Source: Elusimicrobiota bacterium (GTDB lineage Bacteria > Elusimicrobiota > Elusimicrobia > FEN-1173). Taken from it: a stretch of 46,391 nucleotides of DNA. The notes beneath the pieces were generated by a model. That model was given only the letters and a program-made list of their open reading frames with translations. It did not search any database and was not told the origin of the DNA. The stretch lies in assembly GCA_022703335.1 (NCBI GenBank), contig JAKLDV010000005.1:1-46391 (forward strand), in the 5' to 3' direction. This document shows, piece after piece, positions 40,582-46,391 of the stretch. A program made the position numbers and the translations under genes. How positions within the stretch are numbered: the first letter of the stretch is position 1; each line of letters opens with the position of its first letter.

Positions 40582-40908
40582 TTATTTTTCGGGAACGAGC
40601 GACGCGGCGATCCAACGCAGGTAATCCGCGTGGCCGGCGAGCATGGGAAGGGCGATGATCTCGGGAACGGAATAGGAATGCAATTGGCGGACGCGGCGGA
40701 TCAATTGAGGGAGCTTCGATCGCCGTGTTTTGGCGATCAAAAGCCGTTCGGCGGAACTTTCGATCCGCCCTTTCCACCGATACACGGACCGGAGGCCGGG
40801 CACGATGTTGACGCAGGCGGCCAGTCTTTCCTTCACCAGGGCCTTCGAAAGGCGCGCGGACTCGGCGGACGAGGAAGCGGTGATGAGAACGACGATAAAA
40901 CGATCCAC
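40582..40908 (-). CDS. cutA: CutA1-type divalent-cation tolerance protein
   Basis: 108 residues, the normal size. FIVVLITASSSAESARLSKALVKERLAACVNIV-type start, then SVYRWKGRIESSAERLLIAKT and HSYSVPEIIALPM, in the CutA order. It forms a PII-like trimer and binds copper in some bacteria; the cellular role is debated. Start GTG 40908 is fixed by GGGAGGGG 4 nt upstream and by the family N-terminus. The longer upstream frame overlaps the HD-GYP gene end and is rejected. Confidence 0.94.
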   Translation of the reverse strand: MDRFIVVLITASSSAESARLSKALVKERLAACVNIVPGLRSVYRWKGRIESSAERLLIAKTRRSKLPQLIRRVRQLHSYSVPEIIALPMLAGHADYLRWIAASLVPEK

Positions 40909-40927
40909 GGATCCCCTCCCGGACGGG

Positions 40928-42604
40928 TCAGCGGGTGATTCCCTTGAACTTCCCCTTGCGATAGGCGCGGATGAACGCCTCCACGCAGGCGGGGTCGAAC
41001 TGCACGCCGGCATAAGACGCCATCTCCTTCAAAGCCACGTCGTCGGGGAGACCCTGGCGATAGGGCCGGTCGGTGGTCATGGCGTCGAACGTGTTGGCGA
41101 CCGCCAGGACGCGAGACCCCTGGGGAATATTCGAACCGCTGAGCCGGTCCGGATACCCTTTCCCGTCCCAACGTTCGTTGGCATGCCGGATGACGGGAAC
41201 GGCGCCGCGAAGCTGTTTGATGGGAGAGAGGATCTCCGCGCCGATCATCGGCACGCGCATCAGGGTGCGGTATTCCTCCTCCGTGAGGTTCTCATTCTTG
41301 TTGAGGATGCTGTCGGGCACGGCGATTTTCCCCACGTCGTGCATCAACGCGGCCAGTTCGATGTCCTTCGTCTCTTTTTCGCCCAGTTTCATCTCCTCGG
41401 CGAGCGCCACGGCCAATTTCCGTATCCGTTCCGCACGGCCGCGGGTGGTGGCGTCCTTGGCCTCGATGGCGTCCGCCAGGGCCCGGATGGTCGCCATGAA
41501 GAGTTCGCTCACGTCCTGATAGAGCTGCGCCTTTTGAATGGCCATGGCGCCGTAGGACGCCAGCGTGCTCAACATCTGGGCGTCGGTCTCGTTGAACTCG
41601 CTGCCGTCCTTCTTGTTGATGGCTTCCGCCACGCCGACCAGTTTCCCCTCCGTCTTGAGCGGGACCGCCAAAATGGATTTCGTCATGAACCCCGAGGCCT
41701 TGTCCGCCTTTTTGGAGAAACGCTGGTCCTTGGAAACATCGGGGATGAGCAGCACCTCGCCCCGGTCCGCGACCCACCCGGCGATCCCCTCGCCTTTTTT
41801 CAGATAGATCCGTTTCATCTCCTCCTTCTTGGCGCCCGTGGCGGCGGCAAAATAGAGCTGCCCCAACTCCTCGTCCATCAGGAGGATGCTCGCCGCCTCC
41901 GCCCCGATCAGCTGCATCCCCATGCCCATCAGATTGTCCAAAACGACGTCCAGCGCCAGGCTGGAGTTCACGATCTCCAGGGACTTCAACAGCAGGCCGA
42001 GCTGGTTCACCTGGCGGCCGGATTGTTCGCGCAGCTTGTGGGCCTCCATCACCAGCGCAATCTGGTTGGACAGGGCCACGACCAACGCCAAGTCCTCGTT
42101 GGTAAACGCCGATCCGTCCGGCTTCTTGTTGCAGAGCTCCAGGACGCCCAGCCGCCGGTCGTCGATGGTGAGCGGGACGGCGATGAGGTTTTTTATCTCG
42201 TATCTGACCAGGTCGGAGATGTCTTTTCGAAAACGGGAATTCTCCGAGACTTTGGAGAGGACCTGCGGATCGCCGGTCTTGTAGACCTGTCCGATGACCC
42301 CCTCCGTAATATCCATGCGGACGGCCTTGAAAACGTTCTCGCGGGCCGCCGCCTCCGTCGGGGAGATCCCGGCCCAGGCCGCGGCGATGAACTTGAACTC
42401 GCTGCTGCCGGAATCGGCCAGGGCGATGACGCCGGCGTCGGCGCCGGCCAGTTCCATCACCTTTTTCAGGAGCTTGTCCAACACCTGGCCGATGTCCTCG
42501 ATGCAACGGACGAACTCCGTGATCTGGGTCAGGGCGGAGGCGCGGTGCTCCAGCCCGCGGATGGCGGAGAAAAGGTATTCGCTGCTCTGATTGTTGGTCG
42601 TCAT
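40928..42604 (-). CDS. GAF-GAF-HD-GYP signalling protein
   Basis: 558 residues with two GAF domains and a C-terminal HD-GYP domain. GAF1 (about 25-175) includes VMELAGADAGVIALAD and NLIAVPLTIDDRRLGVLELCNKK. GAF2 (about 195-345) includes LIGAEAASILLMDEE and SILAVPLKTEGKLVGVAEAINKK. The HD-GYP domain (about 350-545) has HDVGKIAVPD, HANERWDGKGYP and DAMTTDRPYR. HD-GYP proteins hydrolyse cyclic di-GMP. The metal-binding residues and the GYP motif are present. No membrane segment is seen, so it should sense an internal ligand in the cytosol. ATG 42604 gives MTTNNQSSEY; the longer frame overlaps the next gene and is rejected. Confidence 0.9.
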   Translation of the reverse strand: MTTNNQSSEYLFSAIRGLEHRASALTQITEFVRCIEDIGQVLDKLLKKVMELAGADAGVIALADSGSSEFKFIAAAWAGISPTEAAARENVFKAVRMDITEGVIGQVYKTGDPQVLSKVSENSRFRKDISDLVRYEIKNLIAVPLTIDDRRLGVLELCNKKPDGSAFTNEDLALVVALSNQIALVMEAHKLREQSGRQVNQLGLLLKSLEIVNSSLALDVVLDNLMGMGMQLIGAEAASILLMDEELGQLYFAAATGAKKEEMKRIYLKKGEGIAGWVADRGEVLLIPDVSKDQRFSKKADKASGFMTKSILAVPLKTEGKLVGVAEAINKKDGSEFNETDAQMLSTLASYGAMAIQKAQLYQDVSELFMATIRALADAIEAKDATTRGRAERIRKLAVALAEEMKLGEKETKDIELAALMHDVGKIAVPDSILNKNENLTEEEYRTLMRVPMIGAEILSPIKQLRGAVPVIRHANERWDGKGYPDRLSGSNIPQGSRVLAVANTFDAMTTDRPYRQGLPDDVALKEMASYAGVQFDPACVEAFIRAYRKGKFKGITR

Positions 42605-42611
42605 AAATTTT

Positions 42612-43343
42612 TCATCGGGCCGGGCGGCCGGTAGCGCACCGGAGCCGGAGCGGGCACCCGGCGCAGCGCGGCGCGGCGCGGCAATAGTTTTTCCCCAACT
42701 CCACCAAAAGCGCGTGGTATTCGCGATAATACGCCGCCGCGGGCCGCGTCCGTTCTGCGAAAAACCCCTGAACGGTCTGGTAATCGTCGGTCCGGAAAAA
42801 ACCGAACCGGCGGCCGAACCGGCGCGTATACGCATCCACCACGAACACCGGGTGGCGGCCGGCGTAAAGCAAAATGGAATCGGCGGTCTCCGGCCCCACG
42901 CCCTTGAGCCCCAAAAGTTCCCGACGCACGATCGCCGTCGGACGATCCAAGAACCGGTCCAGGCGGTCTCCCCAGCACACGGCCAGGAAACGGCAGAAAT
43001 CCCTCAGACGCCTCGATTTCTGCCGGAAATAGCCGGACGAACGGATCGCGCGGTAAAGTTTCGCCAACGGCGCGCGCCGGAGGGCCCGGGAGGACAAAAG
43101 CCCCGCGCGGCCCAATTCCACCAGCGCTTTCTCCACGTTCGTCCAAGCCGTGTTCTGGGTCAGAATCGTTCCGACGGCCACTTCGAACTGTTGCGGCGCC
43201 GTGAGCCGGCCCGTCGTGTTCTTTTTCGCGTAAAGGGGACGGCCCCCCCCCGGCGGCGTCACCGGCCACCATCCGCGCGGGCCGAACCTTTTCAAAAGAA
43301 CCCGATAGACCCAGGCCACCGTCCCCGCGGTCGGTCTTTTCAA
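42612..43343 (-). CDS. endonuclease III-related DNA glycosylase
   Basis: 243 residues of the HhH-GPD superfamily. VGTILTQNTAWTNVEKAL is the family core, LKGVGPETADSILLYA is the helix-hairpin-helix, and VVDAYTRR holds the catalytic aspartate. C-x6-C-x2-C-x5-C at the C-terminus (CRAAPRCAGCPLRLRC) binds 4Fe-4S. At the place of the Nth lysine (GxGxKT) it has glutamate, so a monofunctional glycosylase without lyase activity is likely. This fits the 'endonuclease III-related' group seen in several thermophiles and uncultured phyla. It ends 7 bp before the HD-GYP gene. Confidence 0.88.
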   Translation of the reverse strand: MKRPTAGTVAWVYRVLLKRFGPRGWWPVTPPGGGRPLYAKKNTTGRLTAPQQFEVAVGTILTQNTAWTNVEKALVELGRAGLLSSRALRRAPLAKLYRAIRSSGYFRQKSRRLRDFCRFLAVCWGDRLDRFLDRPTAIVRRELLGLKGVGPETADSILLYAGRHPVFVVDAYTRRFGRRFGFFRTDDYQTVQGFFAERTRPAAAYYREYHALLVELGKNYCRAAPRCAGCPLRLRCATGRPAR

Positions 43344-43368
43344 CGCGGCACTCCGTCGTCCGAACGAT

Positions 43369-44427
43369 TCAAAGCAGCGGCGAGACCAGCCGGGCCTTCA
43401 TGTCCACCGAGTGCCCGGCCCGACAGCGGGCCGAGCAGAGGGACATCCCCCCCTCCGCTACTCCGCGCCGGTAGGCCTGCATTTTTTCATTATTCCAAAC
43501 ATCCAAAAAGCCGTCCACTCCTATGTTGCCGACGGGCGTGGTGCACCAACAATCCGGAAAAATGTCCCCGCGGTGGTCCACACAGACGAAAAGGCTTTTC
43601 CAGGGCAGCGGACAGAAAAACGCCTCCTTCCGCCCCTCCGCGGCCGGAACATCGACGGTCGAAACGGGCCCGGTCCGGGCCGGCAACAACCATTTCAGGG
43701 CGACCGGCGTGCCCTTGAACTGCTCTTCCAGGCTCGCGCGGGCCGCGGCGAGCTCCTTGTCGACGTCCGCATCGGCGCGCAAAAAAATATTTTCCTCGTC
43801 CTCGAACTGCATCACCGGCGAAACGACCAGTTCCTGAAACCCGTATTCCTTCGCGAAATCCCCGAACCCGGCGAGACATCGGTAGTTGGACCGCATGACG
43901 ACCGCGCCGAGTGTCCTCCGGAGGGTCCGGCCGAGACGCTTCTCCCGGCCCACCAGCAGCTCCAGCTTCCGAATCAGCGTTTCAAAACGCCCGCCGCGGC
44001 GGATGCGCTCGTACACGGAAGCCGTCGGCGCGTCGATGGAAAAAAACAGTTCCGTCTTCAATCGAAAAAAAAGTTCGATCCAGTCCGGGTCCAACAGCAG
44101 GCCGTTCGTCGTGATATGGTGCTTGATCTGAGAGAACGGCTGCAGCCCGGTGAAGAATTCCTTCACGTGTTCCAGCTGAAAAAACTCGCCCCCCTGCCAC
44201 TCGATGGACTGCAAATACGGGAGCAATTCCATTATCTTGGCCAGTTCCTGCCGCGAGAGCGTCCGCGAGTTGCTGTGGCGGAGCTTTCCGCACATGATGC
44301 AGTTCAAATTGCACCAGTTGGTCAGGATCAGGCCGAGGAGCAGCGGTTTGGAATCCAGCCGGATCTTCCGTTCGCGCATTTCGCGATCGTTGATCTCTAT
44401 GTTCTTCAGAAACGCTTCGTTCGACAT
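43369..44427 (-). CDS. radical SAM protein with SPASM-like C-terminal cysteines
   Basis: 352 residues. WCNLNCIMC (Cys39, 43, 46) is the radical SAM 4Fe-4S motif, and EWQGGEFFQL and FFSIDA fit the later strands of the barrel. The C-terminus has CPLPWKSLFVCVDHRGDIFPDCWCTTPVGNIG and CSARCRAG, cysteines spaced as in SPASM auxiliary cluster domains. Such proteins modify peptides, or heads and tails of sugars and cofactors. No precursor peptide gene is seen nearby, so the substrate is unknown. It lies 25 bp upstream of the endonuclease gene and may be in one transcript. Confidence 0.87.
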   Translation of the reverse strand: MSNEAFLKNIEINDREMRERKIRLDSKPLLLGLILTNWCNLNCIMCGKLRHSNSRTLSRQELAKIMELLPYLQSIEWQGGEFFQLEHVKEFFTGLQPFSQIKHHITTNGLLLDPDWIELFFRLKTELFFSIDAPTASVYERIRRGGRFETLIRKLELLVGREKRLGRTLRRTLGAVVMRSNYRCLAGFGDFAKEYGFQELVVSPVMQFEDEENIFLRADADVDKELAAARASLEEQFKGTPVALKWLLPARTGPVSTVDVPAAEGRKEAFFCPLPWKSLFVCVDHRGDIFPDCWCTTPVGNIGVDGFLDVWNNEKMQAYRRGVAEGGMSLCSARCRAGHSVDMKARLVSPLL

Positions 44428-44508
44428 TCCCCGTTGCCCGATTCCTTCTTCTGGAAAAAAGACGGCCCAGAAAAGATTTTTAAAGAACAGTGAAACCCGC
44501 GAAAATTC

Positions 44509-45018
44509 TTACGGCCGGGCCGCGTATCGCTTGATGTTCTCGACGTAGAGGGCGGCGTTCTCATGGATGCGCCGCACCTCCTCCCGCTCGAGGGGCCGGA
44601 TCACCTTGGCCGGAACGCCGACCGCCAGGTGCCCCTGGGGCACGCGGAGACCGGGCGGAAGCAGGGCCCCGGCCGCCACCATGGAATCCTCCTCTACCAC
44701 GCAGCCGTTCAGGAGGACGGCCCCCATGCCGATGAGACAGTTGTCCTTCACGCGGCATCCGTGCAAAATGGCCCCGTGGCCCACCGTGATGCCGCTGCCG
44801 AGGGTGGTCGGGTAACCGCGGTCCGTGTGGAGCACCGCGCCGTCCTGGATGTTGGTCCGGTCCCCCACCACGATCTCCTCCAGGTCCCCCCGCAGCACCG
44901 CGCAGGGCCACACGGAAGAATCCGCCCCGAGCCGGACCCGGCCGACGAGGACAGCCGCCTCGTGGACGAACGCCGCGTCATGAATTTCCGGCCGGACACC
45001 GTCCAGGTCGCGGATCAT
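44509..45018 (-). CDS. gamma-carbonic anhydrase-like hexapeptide-repeat protein
   Basis: 169 residues. A left-handed beta-helix of hexapeptide repeats (SSVWPCAVLRGDLEEIVVG, NIQDGAVLHTD, ITVGHGAILHGC, CLIGMGAVLLNGC) carries the three metal histidines in HTD and GHGAILHG. A C-terminal helix follows. The family contains active gamma carbonic anhydrases and CaiE/YrdA-like proteins of unclear role. It is probably cytosolic, with no signal sequence. Confidence 0.92.
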   Translation of the reverse strand: MIRDLDGVRPEIHDAAFVHEAAVLVGRVRLGADSSVWPCAVLRGDLEEIVVGDRTNIQDGAVLHTDRGYPTTLGSGITVGHGAILHGCRVKDNCLIGMGAVLLNGCVVEEDSMVAAGALLPPGLRVPQGHLAVGVPAKVIRPLEREEVRRIHENAALYVENIKRYAARP

Positions 45019-45107
45019 ACGGTCCTTCGCGGGCGACGGCGATCCCTCGTCGGGACTTCTCCTCGGGACAAATTAAACTCGATGCCGGGATGCGACATCC
45101 GTTTGAT

Positions 45108-46037
45108 TTATTTCTTCAAATACTGGAGCAGAACGGCCTTCTGCACGTGCAGGCGGTTTTCCGCCTGGTCGAACACGACGGAGCGGGGGCCGTCCATGAC
45201 GCCGTCGGTGATCTCCTCGCCCCGATGCGCCGGCAGACAATGCATCACCACCGCGTTTTTCCCGGCGTTCTGCAAAAGCGTCTCGTTCACCTGATAGGAG
45301 CTGAACACCTGCTTGCGCCGGTCATGTTCCTCGTCCTTCCCCATGGACGCCCACACGTCGGTGTAGATCACCGCCGCCCCCGCCACCGCTGTTTTCGGGT
45401 CCTTCTCATAGAGGACCTTCCCGCCCGATTTTCCGCACACGGCGGACGCCCGGGCGATGAATTCTTTTTCCGGCAGATACCCTTCCGGCGAGCAAACCAC
45501 CAATTCCATCCCGAGCAGCCCGGCGGCCAGCATCCACGACTGGGCCACGTTGTTGCCGTCGCCGACGTAGGCCACCCGATAATTCTTCAATTGGCGGGGG
45601 TCCTTCAATTTAAAGACCTCCAGGATGGTGAACAGATCGCCCAGCACCTGGCAAGGATGTTCCTTGTCGGTGAGTCCGTTGATGACGGGGAGGGTCGCGT
45701 GTTTGGCCAGCTCCTCCACCTCGGAATGCTTGTTGGCGCGTATCATGATGCCCGACAGGTAGCGCGACAGGGTCTTGGCGGTGTCGCCCAGAGATTCACC
45801 CCTCTTCAACTGCAGGTCCTGGGCGTTCAAGAAGAGCGGCAGGCCGCCCAGCTCGTACATGGCCACGGCGAACGACACCGCGGTGCGGGTGGACGGTTTC
45901 TGGAAAATCATCCCCAGGGATTTCCCCTGCAGGTCCCGGACCGGGCCGCGCTGCGCCTTGAGGGCGCGGGTGGACTCCAGCAGGGAAACGATTTCAACTT
46001 GAGTCAGATCCTCGATGGACAATAAATCCTTTTTCAC
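45108..46037 (-). CDS. argF: ornithine carbamoyltransferase
   Basis: 309 residues, the normal size. KPSTRTAVSF is the carbamoyl-phosphate motif STRT, with HPCQVLGD next. DGNNVAQSW starts the ornithine domain, and HCLPAHRGEEIT holds the catalytic Cys region (HCLP). It makes citrulline from ornithine and carbamoyl phosphate in arginine synthesis. The start is GTG 46037, preceded by GAGGAGG. It follows thrC on the same strand by 24 bp, so they are probably cotranscribed. Confidence 0.96.
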   Translation of the reverse strand: MKKDLLSIEDLTQVEIVSLLESTRALKAQRGPVRDLQGKSLGMIFQKPSTRTAVSFAVAMYELGGLPLFLNAQDLQLKRGESLGDTAKTLSRYLSGIMIRANKHSEVEELAKHATLPVINGLTDKEHPCQVLGDLFTILEVFKLKDPRQLKNYRVAYVGDGNNVAQSWMLAAGLLGMELVVCSPEGYLPEKEFIARASAVCGKSGGKVLYEKDPKTAVAGAAVIYTDVWASMGKDEEHDRRKQVFSSYQVNETLLQNAGKNAVVMHCLPAHRGEEITDGVMDGPRSVVFDQAENRLHVQKAVLLQYLKK

Positions 46038-46061
46038 GACAACCTCCTCAAAAAACCGAAT

Positions 46062-46288
46062 TTACTCGATGACGGCGGTATCCCGCTTTTGCGAGAGAGC
46101 GCCCAGCACTTCCTGGACCGCTTCCCAGCGCGGCTCGACACGCGGCGGCTCGCCCAATCGTTCCAAAACCGACTGGACGTCCTTCAGTCCGTTCCCGGTG
46201 ACGAGGCAGACGACGCGTTCCTTGTTCGCGACAAGACCTTGTTTTTTCAGGGCCACCAGCCCGGCCAGGGCCGCCGCGGCGCTCGCCG
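46062..46288 (-). CDS. thrC: threonine synthase, C-terminal fragment
   Basis: Only the last ~75 residues are present. ASAAAALAGLVALKKQG matches the family EPASAAxLAG segment that contacts PLP and substrate, and VVCLVTGNGLKD is the signature near the end. Reading upstream, similarity stops at the EPA position, and the sequence beyond ~46289 encodes something else. The break is thus not a normal gene end but the edge of a misjoin or a foreign insertion. The enzyme makes threonine from phosphohomoserine. Confidence 0.82.
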
Positions 46289-46391
46289 ATCTGCGCGCGG
46301 CCCAAGCCGACGCGCAGCGCGTGATGCACGAAGGGATCGTCGAGCTCGCCAAGGAGCTTCCTGCCGCCGAGCGCGCACGGTTGGTGCACGC
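46289..46391 (+). other. terminal segment unlike thrC, possibly from another gene or organism
   Basis: On the plus strand the frame reads ALADLRAAQADAQRVMHEG, then IVELAKELPAAERARLVHA: an amphipathic helix rich in Ala, Arg and Glu, open to the window edge. It resembles the helical core of Spy/CnrR-like periplasmic metal-sensor proteins of Proteobacteria, but the segment is too short to be sure. On the minus strand it does not continue threonine synthase. A short microhomology (GCGCTCGCCG) sits at the junction. Confidence 0.5.

Overview
The window is a dense stretch of a high-GC bacterial chromosome, most likely from an uncultivated lineage of the Omnitrophota/Elusimicrobiota kind. This assignment is an inference. 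It rests on a giant multidomain open frame, a bactofilin/M23 shape module, a bacterial NrpR nitrogen regulator, a SWIB-domain protein and HpnC/HpnD-type squalene genes. No rRNA or tRNA is present to fix the taxonomy. I saw no tRNA, CRISPR array, insertion sequence or prophage gene.

Left third (1-18294). A CheR-methyltransferase-like frame, open to the left edge, is followed by a 5395-codon open frame in the same reading frame. Only one TAG and two codons separate them. The giant product strings together a HAD-like phosphatase, three protein-kinase-like domains, a repeated multi-pass membrane cassette (three copies, two of them very similar in DNA), an internal Tat-like segment with LysM and 3D cell-wall domains, and an RsbW/histidine-kinase-type ATPase. 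These are followed by a 2H phosphoesterase, a full-length RecJ exonuclease, a Tiki/ChaN/EreA-like domain and an inositol-monophosphatase-like domain with an altered metal motif. This is the most unusual object in the window.

Middle (18300-28400). An NCS2 nucleobase permease, a tiny lipoprotein and an MBOAT/SGNH O-acetylation pair are followed by a nitrogen-assimilation block. There nrpR is divergent from an NfnAB/glutamate-synthase-like flavoprotein pair and gdhA. A TTGATA-N17-TATAAT promoter sits directly against a TGGTA-N6-TACCA palindrome matching the known archaeal NrpR operator. A very strong terminator closes the block, and a stand-alone response regulator follows on the other strand.

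Right third (28400-46391). Here are valS, a GT-C-like membrane glycosyltransferase with hpnD and hpnC, small SWIB and SEC-C proteins, and an envelope cluster (M23 peptidase, bactofilin, SurA-N-like membrane protein). Maf, a CapA-like protein, an M15-like peptidase, CutA, a GAF-GAF-HD-GYP protein, an endonuclease III relative, a radical SAM protein, a gamma-carbonic-anhydrase-like protein, argF and the 3' end of thrC complete it. The last ~100 bases do not continue thrC and look like a misjoined or foreign segment.

Several genes have a -10 hexamer exactly 9 nt before the start codon, which implies leaderless transcripts alongside genes with ordinary Shine-Dalgarno leaders.
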